Source: Rosellinia necatrix
Lineage: Eukaryota > Ascomycota > Sordariomycetes > Xylariales > Xylariaceae
Direction: 5' to 3'
DNA length: 64,000 nt
Assembly: GCA_021209875.1 (NCBI GenBank)
Contig: JAGYVD010000008.1
Span: 1,487,501 to 1,551,500 of the forward strand
Shown here: piece by piece, positions 1-9,294 of the stretch
How the letters are laid out: every line of letters starts with the position of its first letter
How positions within the stretch are numbered: position 1 is the stretch's first letter
Made by a program: the position numbers and the translations under genes
Notes under the pieces: generated by a model
The model's input: the letters and a program-made list of their open reading frames with translations, nothing else
The model's database searches: none
What the model was told of the DNA's origin: nothing

Positions 1-847
1 GTTTTCGAAGAACGCCGGGTTCGCTTAGGAATCCTACCATGTCCCGAATTTCGTTCTCTTCGCATTCATCAAGTGCGTCGATTAAACATGTGAGAGGGGT
101 ATCGCCAAGGCCTTGTAAAGCCGTTCCAAATAGATTTTTGAGGTGTTCGATGGTCCATGGATGCTCAATTCGAACGTTCCCTAGAAGGCGCTGAAGACTA
201 GGGCGCGCTTCGAGCAGCTGCAGGAGCAATGATCGATATAAGCCGATGGTTGACTTTTCCAGTTTATAGCCTCTCGCATTGAAGAAAAAGGAGATCAAAA
301 GCTCCCGATGAGCGACCTGTTTTTGAAGCTGCTCAAGCAGGAACTTCATGAGGGTTGATTTTCCCGCCCCGGGCTTCCCTTTCACCCACAGGAAATTGTG
401 GTCATTATCCGAGGCATCTTTCCGCACCCAGTTTGTATATTCCGATGTCTCCAGAAACCAGGAACACGTGCGAGCATGCGCCTTCTTGATACTAAACTTC
501 CTGATATCCATTTGGTCGAATCGCAGTGAGTCGAGTAATGTTTTGCGATTGTTAATGTCCGCACTTGTCCGCGGGCTACCGTGGATATTAACGTCCCCGT
601 GAACTTCGAAATTCCCATTCCCTGCATTTTGTATACCATAGCCGTTGAACTGATTTTGTGGGTAGCTTGGTTCGCGACAATGCAATGAGCCTTCACACGC
701 TGGGTTGGGGTCATCACAAATACTATCCCGAGAAGACTCAGCAAGCCTTTGTCGCTTAGCCATCCGCTCCGTGTCCCTGGGGTTTTCAAGAAGACTCGGT
801 CTTTTGCTGATCTCTGTTTTACGTTCTCTCTTCTGTCCTTTCGGCAT
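1..847 (-). CDS. NACHT-domain NLR-type (STAND) protein, N-terminal part, runs off left edge
   Basis: An uninterrupted frame runs from an ATG at 847 (MPKGQKRER...) to the window edge, giving 282 residues of a larger protein. A basic N-terminus is followed by a Gly/Asn-rich stretch at residues 65-88 (core GYGIQNAGNGNF). Next is the pre-NACHT block with AHARTCSWFL (123-132) and a Tyr/Trp pair, then Walker A GKPGAGKST (157-165) and Walker B TCLIDALDEC (253-262). This order is typical of fungal NACHT receptors, which usually continue into ankyrin, WD40 or TPR repeats; here those would lie left of the window. The family acts in heterokaryon incompatibility and programmed cell death. That role is known for some members and only inferred here. 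An internal Met at residue 29 (763) is an alternative start. No intron is needed within the visible part. Confidence 0.85.
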   Translation of the reverse strand, partial: MPKGQKRERKTEISKRPSLLENPRDTERMAKRQRLAESSRDSICDDPNPACEGSLHCREPSYPQNQFNGYGIQNAGNGNFEVHGDVNIHGSPRTSADINNRKTLLDSLRFDQMDIRKFSIKKAHARTCSWFLETSEYTNWVRKDASDNDHNFLWVKGKPGAGKSTLMKFLLEQLQKQVAHRELLISFFFNARGYKLEKSTIGLYRSLLLQLLEARPSLQRLLGNVRIEHPWTIEHLKNLFGTALQGLGDTPLTCLIDALDECEENEIRDMVGFLSEPGVLRK

Positions 848-2978
848 GTCTTGGGAGCGGAAATAGGACACGACAGTGCACACGCGGGGTGTAGGCCAAA
901 CGTGCGGTATTCGCCGCGTCGGGTATCAGCCGGACAGGCGTAGTTACACGATAACGGCCGGCGGTAGGTACGGGGGGTCGAAGTTTTATATATAAGGGCC
1001 GTAAGGACGATAAGTCGGACATTGCTGTTTGTGATGCTCCTTGTTAAAAGACCTTGTTGGGCGGAGAGCAGCTGGGGAAAGGGGTCTACCTAGTCGCCCC
1101 CAGGGTAGGAATCGGCCTCGCGGCCGCCGGAGCGTGACGGAGCTGCGTATGGGTTGCAAACCATGCGGGTGAAGATGATATAGCAAAGCAGCCGTACGTG
1201 ATCGGTTTGTGTGCGAAAAGACGTCCTGTACATCAGTCACTTCTAAGCAGGATTGAAGGACAGAGTCGGGCTGAAGGCAGAAGGAAAGATGCCGAAGACA
1301 AGAAGTGAGGCGAACGACGAGGCGTCCAATCGATTGATCTCGCTTACCCTGCCGCCTACCATACCATGTACGTATACATAGCAACCCGTATCAATAACTA
1401 CCTACCTAAGCTAGGTATTTGGGGGCTAGCGCAGCAATAGGACCTGAATCGCCGCACCATTGGCCAATTATCTGACCCTCATGCCATCCTTGCATGGCTT
1501 CCCAAAACACAAAGCAAGAGCAATGCTGCGATGGTTGCCGCCAACTGGACCGAGCGTCCCCGTCTATCAAACGGAGGCTCCTTACGGATATCGGCGCCGG
1601 AGTACTTGAATCCCACGGCACCCCACCTCGGTAACGTGGCTGGCAGCACGCTCAATAATGCCTACGGTGGCGCCGTACAGTACGGCCCTGGAAAGGACAC
1701 CGACGACGGCTTCCAATCGAGATGCTTCCTCTTTTCATCGCAGGGAGGACTAAGGATCGCTGCTGGGGAGACGAAGTTCGCAGCCCGTTACAAGTCAAAA
1801 TCTATTATGCCCTATAGCCCTAACCACTTCTGGTGATATGGCTGTGAGAAAGCGTAATGAAGATGGCCGCGGAAATGCGGAATCTAGGTGGCAAAATCCT
1901 CTATTCCGAGATGGAAGCCGACGAGATCACTGCGCAGTTCTTGTGCCTCGTCGTTCAGGTCATTTCCGACTATGTTGATTACTACAGGAACGATGCTTGG
2001 CAGTATCACGCTGTTGCTGCGGCAGCTTCGTGAACTACCAGCGGTGCTAGTTAGTTTACTTAGAGCCAGCTGCCCCAGCCGCCCGCAGCTGCAACCTCAA
2101 GATATGCCAGTCCAAGAAAATGTAAATTTCAGCAGAAGATGTAGCGATTGAATAGCGATGTTGTAGGTGGGATGGAGACCGAGTAACTGACATGGGCGTC
2201 CACCGTAGTAGGTAACAACACGACACTGTGGGTCGTACCTCCCCTTATAAAGACGCTTTGGAGTGCATCTTTATGCTAAATATTTGACGGAGGAGTGGAT
2301 CGATCTAAGGGAAGATTCATTGATCACGTGCTAGGAACGATTTTGGGGATCGGTCCTGGCCCGTGCGCGTAGGGCGTGTAAGTGCGATATCAGACTCGCA
2401 CTTAGCTTACGTGCATTCAGTGCTTGGGAGATCTAATATAATGAATATCAGGTTCACAGCGACCAGGAGAAGACTCCACCGTCAAATTCCTTTATACAAG
2501 AACCCTTTCGAGACAAGATCTATGCATCCAATAAATGAAGTGCATTTACAACACTACTTTATTAACACTGTTTTTAGTTAGAGAGTAATGTATCGTGTGG
2601 GTGCGAGAGTCTGTACGCAATACCGCATAAGTACCTAAAGAGCTCAATTATGGGAGTCATCCTAAAACAGGGCGAAACTAAAACCAAACCACCATCCTTC
2701 CCTTCCTTCTTCTACCTCACTTATCAACATACTATAAATGTATAGGAGGTGTCGGATCTCATTCAGTTTACCCTTGCTAGCCTACAGGTTTAGTCAACTA
2801 AAAGACATGCCACTTTCGGCAAACATGACACGGGCCATGCAAAGTTAGAGCCCTGCCCGACACCCGCCGATTATCTGCACTGCCCTGCTACCTACCTAGT
2901 GACCCCTACCTGAGACGGCGCCGAAAGCCCATCGCGCCCGACGGGGGGGAGGTTTGGGGGTTCGGGGGAGGGGTTTTA
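848..2978. other. intergenic region with unrecognised ORF fragments
   Basis: No gene could be supported here. Short open stretches at 1531-1836 (+) and 1856-2032 (+, reading MKMAAEMRNLGGK...) have protein-like composition but no recognisable domain and no convincing splice links, so they may be remnants of a decayed gene. A dispersed repeat copy lies at 2139-2250. The rest is moderately AT-rich, with a short TACCTACCTAAG-type motif near 1403. Confidence 0.5.
2139..2250 (+). repeat. dispersed repeat, copy A (related to the arms of the 8785-8986 element)
   Basis: The stretch contains GATGGAGACC, then GTCCACCGTAGTAGGTAAC, then GTGGGTCGTAC. The same words appear in the same order, reverse-complemented, at 8899-8986. 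The last part also recurs at 44967-45000. Only one arm is present here, so this is a single-arm or decayed copy of a non-coding element. Confidence 0.6.
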
Positions 2979-4319
2979 TTAAACGGCCCTGAAGCCGGGG
3001 AAGGCGCCCGGGTGCTGGAGGACAAGCGCCTCGGCGATGTCCTGGCGCAGGCGGACCTCGCCGTCGGCGCCGATGAGCATGCCGTTGTAGAAGAGGTGGA
3101 AGGGGGACCGGGGGCCGGCGCGGGCGATGGCCTCGCGGCCGGGGTGGCGGCGCGCCGCCGCCCGCACCTCGCCGCCCTGCTCGCCGACCCACGCGTCCCA
3201 GCGCCGGTTGAAGTCCTCGATGACGGTGTTGTGCGCGCGCACGCGCCGCCGCGCTTCGACCATGTTCCAGCGCCGCGCCTGCGCCTGCGCCCGCGCCCGC
3301 GCGTCGTCGCCGCTGGCGTCGCTCTCCCCGCCCGCCCGCGCCCGGTCGCCCGGGTCGAGGTTGAGGTTGAGGTTGAGGTTGAGGTTGAGGTACGCGTCCC
3401 ACGCCTGCAGGCTGTCGAGCGAGTGCCGCACGAACTGCGTCGTCGGGCTCTCCTCGAGCCCCCGCCCGCACGGCCTCAACAGGTAGCCCGCCACGATGTC
3501 GATCCGCGCCTGCCCGCGCGGGAGCTCGAGTTCCGGAGGGTCCCGGGTAAAGGCGTCCCCGATGGTCCGCAGCATGGCCTTGGCATTGTCGAGCAGCACG
3601 TTCAGCCGCGGGTCGCTGATTTCAAGGTGCCGCCGCTTGCGCTGTAGCGTGAGCAGCGGAATCACTCCCTGTTCATTAGCCGTCAGTGTATATTGCGACG
3701 GGGGGTTGCCCTGTGCGGAATCCGGATTCTCCTCCTTTCTTAGGTCTGTCGGCCCCCGAAAGAAGTTCTTTGCTGAACCTTGAGTCGTTGCTTTCGAACC
3801 CTTCTTGGAGATGTTGAGTAATCTGACTGATCCTTTTGCTAAATTGCCAATAACCTTGAAGAAATTGACCCGTGGAGGTTCCGGTGGAGATTCCGATACG
3901 CTTTCGGGTTTCTCGTCAAGATTTTCGATGAATTTGCTGTTCCTGGCCCCCGTGGTACTGCGCTGGTTACATGTCGGCGCCAAAGAACGATGGTTTGGAC
4001 GTGGAATAAATGCGTCTGGTTCGGCCCAGGGCGCACGAGCTTTAAAGTCAGAGTCTATTTCCTCTGGTGCCCTCCTAGACATATGGGGCTGTGCGGCGAT
4101 ATTAGTATCGATAGTTAGCTTTGGGCCCCGTCGAGAATTTCCTTGTGCGGCCTGACCAGATCCCATACCTGCTATTGCCATGGGCGGGCTCTGCCGGTTC
4201 TGGCTTGACAAGTTGGCTTCAGATAGGTTTTCTTGGCTGTCACGAAATGGGTCTTGCTCATACTTGGTGGGCGCATTGAGGCTGGCCCTTCGAGGAGGAA
4301 TCACCGGTGGTTTATCCAT
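2979..4319 (-). CDS. hypothetical protein, proline/basic N-terminus, Leu-Asn repeat
   Basis: A single 446-residue exon starts with MDKPPVIPPRRASLN. I do not recognise the family. The N-terminal half is polar and probably disordered, with PxxP-like motifs. From about residue 225 it looks globular (QRKRRHLEISDPRLNVLL), then a charged segment, then six tandem Leu-Asn pairs encoded by (GAGGTT)n at 3357-3390. The C-terminal 120 residues are rich in Arg, Trp and His and end in LVLQHPGAFPGFRAV. Base composition changes sharply inside the gene: the 3' 600 nt are extremely GC-rich while the 5' half is average, so long shadow frames open on the other strand. The start is supported by the lack of in-frame upstream extension. 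The protein-coding call is likely; the function is unknown. Confidence 0.65.
   Translation of the reverse strand: MDKPPVIPPRRASLNAPTKYEQDPFRDSQENLSEANLSSQNRQSPPMAIAGMGSGQAAQGNSRRGPKLTIDTNIAAQPHMSRRAPEEIDSDFKARAPWAEPDAFIPRPNHRSLAPTCNQRSTTGARNSKFIENLDEKPESVSESPPEPPRVNFFKVIGNLAKGSVRLLNISKKGSKATTQGSAKNFFRGPTDLRKEENPDSAQGNPPSQYTLTANEQGVIPLLTLQRKRRHLEISDPRLNVLLDNAKAMLRTIGDAFTRDPPELELPRGQARIDIVAGYLLRPCGRGLEESPTTQFVRHSLDSLQAWDAYLNLNLNLNLNLDPGDRARAGGESDASGDDARARAQAQARRWNMVEARRRVRAHNTVIEDFNRRWDAWVGEQGGEVRAAARRHPGREAIARAGPRSPFHLFYNGMLIGADGEVRLRQDIAEALVLQHPGAFPGFRAV
3357..3390 (-). repeat. hexanucleotide repeat coding for Leu-Asn pairs
   Basis: Nearly perfect tandem copies of GAGGTT (plus strand) encode alternating Leu and Asn in the 2979-4319 gene. 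The six-base unit keeps the frame, so copy-number change would lengthen or shorten the protein without breaking it. Confidence 0.85.
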
Positions 4320-5900
4320 CGCTGGTGTCTACCTGGTATCCTTGACAGTGGCAGGTATCGGAATGGCTATGGGAATCGACTGAGGAGTAGCGAAGGGATG
4401 TGACGAGGGGTGAGATTGGGGATCAACCAGTGCTGTGTGTATGTTACTTCAGAACAGGTTGAATGCGGGTTTGCAATTGGCGGCCAAAGATGACAAATCG
4501 GGAAGTGGAAAACCGGTAGGTTTATATTCATTTCTGAAACGATTTTGTTATCTTGAACTTGGTCACTGCCATCCCCAACACCCTGTTTGTTTGCTCACTG
4601 ATCTAGTGCCTGGCGGAAATGCCGGGGGATTGCGAACACATCCTTTGTCCGCTCACCCCGTCGCAGTATACTTATCAGGAACTCCGTACGTGTTTGCATG
4701 TGCAGAGCAGTTCGATATTACCAAGTAGATGCTTTGTGCTGCTCGCATTTTCGATTCTGTTTTTGTTGCCTAAAGACGTCCCCTGTTGGAATTCTCTGCT
4801 TAGCAACATACATTGTTGTCACATCTTCAATTCGGCAATATATCATTGAAGTAATTATGAAAAGGTTTCAGATCTACCAAACTTCATAAATCGGTTCAGG
4901 GCTTAGGCTATTTTTGCTCTCGCCTACATATGCGAATACCCAACAATGACCTGGTGATATGAGCATCTGCTGAATTGCTCTCTCCCCCATCGCGTTAGCT
5001 ATATTATAGGCGACAGCAAGTCATATCACATAGACCTAGCCTTCTCAAATTAGTTGATATCCAACGGGCGGCAGCCGCTTGTAATATAGAGGCCCAATAA
5101 GTTATTTTCCATTGCCCTCCAAAGATAGTATAAAGATGTAGTACGCGCCAATGCTGTTTTCTCCTTGTTCACCGTAGATCTTCAAGGCGAGACCCTCGAG
5201 TTTATAAAAGCATTGTTTAGCAAATTATGCTTTATTAAATTATATCATTAGATTTACAGTATGCGTGTTGAATCTGCCTAGCACAGATGACGGCACTGTC
5301 TCGGAAACCAGACTCAAACAATTGAGTGACAGCGTAATTCAAGTCTTGCTCTGCCAAGAACCCGTGTCGGCCCAAGCGCAATGATCACCAATGACATCAT
5401 AGCGATCGCCCTCCTCCATCTCCTAGCCCATTAGATACGGTCTGGTTGGTTTAATTCCGCGGGAGCAAATTCAGGTAGCATCCCTACACACAAGAAGCGA
5501 GCATGAAGTTGATGTCCAGTCGAAACGGGTACGCGGATACATCATCGACCACATTCTCGTCGGCTATCTTGGCACACCCATCTGATGGTAAGGGGTCGCC
5601 AAGCTACCCGACCGGGTTTTTCTGGCTTCCTGGCATTTGCCGTTTGTTGTTGCCACGCTACGTCAGCGACTAATCCTGCCTTTCCAGTCCTCTGCTGCAA
5701 ATAAAGTTCCATTTGCGACGTGGTGTTGTATATTTCTATTGACAACATGGGTTCACAATTCCGATACCCGAGCAGCCTTCCTCCATCTCGCAAACCGAGA
5801 CGGTACGAACAAAACATGCTCGACATTCATCTGCGCCGAATTCGATACTGAACAAAACAGGCTTGTACATTGCGATAGACAAGAGCTGGAAGTCGCCGAT
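4320..5900. other. intergenic region, no gene seen
   Basis: About 1.6 kb separates two genes that both point away from it, so it probably contains the promoters of both. It is AT-leaning and has no ORF with recognisable content. A frame upstream of the glucanase start (from 5637) stays open but looks non-coding, and the signal peptide begins only at 5901. Confidence 0.5.
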
Positions 5901-6953
5901 ATGATGGAAAGAAAGCTGCCAGCTGGGATAGTAATGGCCGTGGCGACATTGGTCGTCTGCTCGATAGCCCAAGATAGTCCAACATCAAAGAGGGGAATAT
6001 CGTATACCGACAATTCCGACTCCCACAATGAGGACTACAGCATTTTACTCTCGTCCAAGTCGCCGATTGATTGGTACTTCACTTGGTCACCCATTCAAGC
6101 ACCGTTCCCCGACGGTGCTAAATCGCAGGTTGAATTCGTCCCAACACTGCCAAGTATAGACAATCTTGATGACAACATCAACGCGCTAGATCGGGTACCG
6201 GATTCGTCAAAGCACTTGTTCACCTTTAACGAGCCCGATGGCACTACGGACTCTGGAGGTTCGAGTATAAGCCCCGATGATGCAGCCAAGGCATATATTG
6301 AGAAGATCGTCCCCTTACGAGACCGCTTCCAAATCTCTCATCCCAGTGTGACAGGGTCTCCGAGGGGTCTCGACTGGCTCGATGACTTCAACTCCTCATG
6401 TTGGGACATTGATTCGAACAGCGGCTGTCCCGCCGATTTCGTGACCGCTCACTGGTACGGAGAATTCGCAGGCCTATCGTCATGGTTAGATCAGTTGGTT
6501 CAGTGGTACAACCGAAGCGGCAGTGGGATTGAAAAAGATATCAGAGTTTGGTTAAAAGAGTTTGGACTACCACAAGCGGACCAAGATACAACATTCTCCA
6601 TGATGAATGAGTCGCTTCCGTACCTCGACCGGTTAGAGTACGTTGAGAAGTACGCCTGGTTCGGAGTGTTCCGTCCCGAGGAAGCCAATTCGTGGACCGG
6701 CGATGGGTTAGCTCTGTTCCAAGACGATGGCGGGCTCAACGAACTCGGGGCATATTACCTCGGAGGAGAGGCCAACGGATTCGGAGTCGGCCAGGAAGGA
6801 GATTTTAGCGAGGGGGGTGGAAATGATGGAGGTAACAATGGCGACCTCGATCCCGGTGATGAAAGTGGAAATGCTGATGACGCGATAGGCCTCCGAACCT
6901 CGTTTGTAACTCTATGTATCACGTTTATAACGGTATCCTTTTGGAATTTATAA
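5901..6953 (+). CDS. GH128 (Asl1-like) beta-glucanase, secreted and probably GPI-anchored
   Basis: This is a 350-residue intronless gene. It has a signal peptide after MMERKLPAGIVMAV, then a catalytic domain from about residue 32 (KRGISYTDN) to 285 typical of the Glyco_hydro_cc/Asl1 family (GH128), which cleaves beta-1,3-glucan. Two catalytic carboxylates are visible: Glu111 in TFNEPD (acid/base) and Glu220 in WLKEFG (nucleophile). Family hallmarks such as IDWYFTWSP, FVPTLP, AHWYG and YAWFG are present. A Gly/Asp-rich spacer follows, and the protein ends in a hydrophobic tail (SFVTLCITFITVSFWNL) after small residues, consistent with a GPI-attachment signal. A likely role is cell-wall glucan remodelling at the cell surface. 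The frame extends upstream to 5637, but the Met pair at 5901/5904 directly precedes the signal peptide and is the better start. Confidence 0.9.
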   Translation: MMERKLPAGIVMAVATLVVCSIAQDSPTSKRGISYTDNSDSHNEDYSILLSSKSPIDWYFTWSPIQAPFPDGAKSQVEFVPTLPSIDNLDDNINALDRVPDSSKHLFTFNEPDGTTDSGGSSISPDDAAKAYIEKIVPLRDRFQISHPSVTGSPRGLDWLDDFNSSCWDIDSNSGCPADFVTAHWYGEFAGLSSWLDQLVQWYNRSGSGIEKDIRVWLKEFGLPQADQDTTFSMMNESLPYLDRLEYVEKYAWFGVFRPEEANSWTGDGLALFQDDGGLNELGAYYLGGEANGFGVGQEGDFSEGGGNDGGNNGDLDPGDESGNADDAIGLRTSFVTLCITFITVSFWNL

Positions 6954-7856
6954 GTAGTCTAAATAGATGACGGTTATATCGGTTTAGGAGCATGCATCTT
7001 AAGAATACAGTCATCAACAGTCTCGCTAGAGAGGATCCAATAGCCATAGTAAATACAGTTATAGGACACGCAGGTCCTTTTTTGAGCCTCTCTGACGATA
7101 AAATTCTCTAACATATAGAGACGGTTCATCTTCGCAATAATCTCCGAGAAGCTACCCTAGTGTGATATCAGATAAGATAACGTAGCAGCTTTCGAAGCAC
7201 CATTATAGGGGGATTTTATCTAACCCCTCAAGACCTAGTTAACACTGCCCTATATAACGTACTCATCGAAAGGAACACATACTCAACAGACAAATGAAAT
7301 TTGCAGCATGGGGTGTAGAAATACAACAATGAGCAAGATAATTTTTAGTTTGAAAAAGTGTGCAAAGTAGCAGAACGCAATAATGCAGCAGGGGGAGGCA
7401 TGATTTCGTGACCAGGAAGCTCCCCAAAGCAAGACAACCGCATTCAACATGATTAATTGCAATCTCCTGCTGAATCCCCGGCAAAAATAATTTAGGTTCC
7501 CCATTGATTTAATTATTCGGCGAGTTACAGAGTTACCGAAGCTACGATGGACGGCTAAGGCTAGTAAAAGTCTCCGAAGCCAACGGAGCGGCCGGCGATA
7601 TGTGCCCGGGTAGCTCCAGATGCCCCATAGGCATCAGAAAACCAACCAGCACTCGGAAACTATTCGGTCGTGATGCGCGTTGGACATGAATCGGTGTCGG
7701 GGTTGCTGCGCACGCAATCGCCTATAAAATGAGACTTCTTCCCATCTAAGCCGAACGTATAATTCAGGACACTAATCAGAGCCGAACGCCCATCAACCAC
7801 GATTGCCGAAAACAGCACCTCGATTCGATCAAGTACAGCTATAATCTGTGAGCAGA
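6954..7856. other. intergenic region, no gene seen
   Basis: About 900 nt of AT-rich DNA. It includes the 3' flank of the glucanase gene and the promoter of the GST-like gene. Open frames on the minus strand at 7263-7504 are short, lack motifs and are AT-driven. Confidence 0.5.
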
Positions 7857-8666
7857 ATGTCATCGAACGCACAACTCACCCTCTTCCTCTGGCCCGCGGG
7901 CTTGTTCCCCCGCCGCGTGACCTACTGGCTCGTGCTCAAAGGCCTAGTCTCGTCTTACAGCGACATCCTCGCGGGGAAGACGGCGGACCCGAACCTTTCC
8001 ATCGTGCGGCTCGGCGTCACGCCGCCCAAGTTCGGCTGGACGTACGAGCCCGCGGACGACCCGCTTCCCGCGAGCGTCAGCACCAGCACGCCCTGCCTGC
8101 GGGTGCGCGACGCGGAGACGGGGGCCGAGCGGTGGGTGCGCGAGAGCTCGTCGATCATCGCGTACCTCGAGCGGGCATACGCTGGCCGGGGCCCCGCGCT
8201 GGCGCCCGCGGGCGCCCTGGACGCGGCCGTGACGGGCGACCTGGTCGGGCAGCTGAACCTGGCCCTCGCCGAGAGCGCCACGTACCTCCGGCACGCGAGC
8301 CCGCAGCTCGCCGTGTACGCGGAGCTCCGGGACGGGGACCGCAGCCGCGCGGCCGCCCGCGTCGGGTACCGCCAGTTCGTGAAGGGGCTCGCGAAGGTGC
8401 AGGCCTGGGCCGCGGGTTCGCTCGCCACCACGGGCTGGCTGACGCCCGGGACCGACGGGCCCGGCCTCGTGGACGTGAACTTGGCCGCGCCGCGCCGGTA
8501 CCTCGAGCTCGCGTATGGCTGGGATCTGTTCGAGGACGAGGAGCTCAAGCCGTTGGATGAGTGGTATAAGAGGTTTCAGAAGCTGCCTTGGTGGAATGCG
8601 CTTGAGGGCGGGCCGGACATCCATCCCGCGGAACTCAAGTTTACGATCGAGAAGTTCGAGATATAG
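7857..8666 (+). CDS. glutathione S-transferase-like protein
   Basis: This is a single-exon 269-residue protein. An N-terminal thioredoxin-like half (LTLFLWPAGLFPRRVTYWL) ends in ESSSIIAYLE (96-105), the Glu-Ser-x-x-Ile motif that binds the gamma-glutamyl part of glutathione in GSTs. An all-helical C-terminal half follows, containing WLTPGTDGPGLVDV, equivalent to the GST N-capping/hydrophobic-core region, and a late LPWW segment. The length fits the family. It probably conjugates or reduces electrophiles in the cytosol; the substrate is unknown. The ATG at 7857 is chosen because the upstream in-frame codon at 7848 is GTG. The gene is strikingly GC-rich at third positions compared with flanking AT-rich DNA. 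A divergent member of the superfamily without transferase activity cannot be excluded. Confidence 0.8.
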   Translation: MSSNAQLTLFLWPAGLFPRRVTYWLVLKGLVSSYSDILAGKTADPNLSIVRLGVTPPKFGWTYEPADDPLPASVSTSTPCLRVRDAETGAERWVRESSSIIAYLERAYAGRGPALAPAGALDAAVTGDLVGQLNLALAESATYLRHASPQLAVYAELRDGDRSRAAARVGYRQFVKGLAKVQAWAAGSLATTGWLTPGTDGPGLVDVNLAAPRRYLELAYGWDLFEDEELKPLDEWYKRFQKLPWWNALEGGPDIHPAELKFTIEKFEI

Positions 8667-9294
8667 CCCGGCCTGCGGGCGTGGTTTCACATGAGGGTAG
8701 TAACTAGAGATATCTAGACGAGTTATTTACTACAGGTTAGATGAAAGACTTATATGAGTAATAAAATAACATATAAAAAAGACATAGCGATTGGAAGCAA
8801 AGTTTAATTGACATAGACGTTCACTGTAATAGGTAACTACTCGACACTGTGGGCTGTAGCCCCCTAAATAAAGTTACGGGTGTTTGCTACTGTTGTAAAG
8901 GGACGTACGACCCACCCACCGTGTGTGGTGGTTACCTACTACGGTGGACTCCATATCAATTACTAGGTCTCCATCCCATCTACAACTTACTGATATACCG
9001 CCTATAGTGCTGTGTGTGCTTAAGTGACGCGTCACTTCCCCCTTCCTGTCCCATCGCTGGGTACAACAACCTAGGTAATCCAGCAGCCATCACGTGAAGC
9101 GATGCAGATATACTATCACATATCGTCGCAAATAATGGACAATGGATGATAATGCTGTCATTGCATGATTCTCCCTAAATGCTCCGGCATAGACACGCCA
9201 AACGCCAAATCATCTCCGATTCCGTTTGTTCCATAATGTGGATATTTCCCTTCCAACTCCAGTGATATTCGTAAGTTCCCTTCAACCATCCTCC
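8667..9294. other. intergenic region carrying a MITE-like repeat
   Basis: The 3' ends of two converging genes face this stretch. It holds the inverted-repeat element at 8785-8986 and otherwise AT-rich sequence without coding signal. Confidence 0.5.
8785..8986. repeat. MITE-like inverted-repeat element
   Basis: Two diverged arms face each other around a short centre. The left arm (about 8807-8875) contains CACTGTAATAGGTAAC and CACTGTGGGCTGTAG. The right arm (about 8899-8986), read in reverse complement, contains CACCGTAGTAGGTAAC and CGGTGGGTGGGTCGTAC. The element is about 200 bp, has no ORF, and shares words with 2139-2250 and 44967-45000. That pattern fits a miniature inverted-repeat transposable element. 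I could not define a target-site duplication with certainty. Confidence 0.6.

Noticed and set aside
986..1384. A 132-codon minus-strand frame upstream of the NLR gene
   Set aside because: Arg/Leu/Pro-rich random composition, no domain; probably promoter sequence of the NLR gene.
3012..3647. Plus-strand frames over the GC-rich end of the 2979-4319 gene
   Set aside because: Low-complexity shadow frames; the minus-strand frame extends into non-GC-rich sequence with normal composition.
5637..5900. N-terminal extension of the GH128 frame
   Set aside because: Open by chance: the signal peptide starts at 5901 and the upstream translation has no family similarity.
7944..8690. Long minus-strand frames opposite the GST-like gene
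   Set aside because: They are caused by the extreme GC3 of the plus-strand gene. Composition is Arg/Pro/Gly-rich with no motif.
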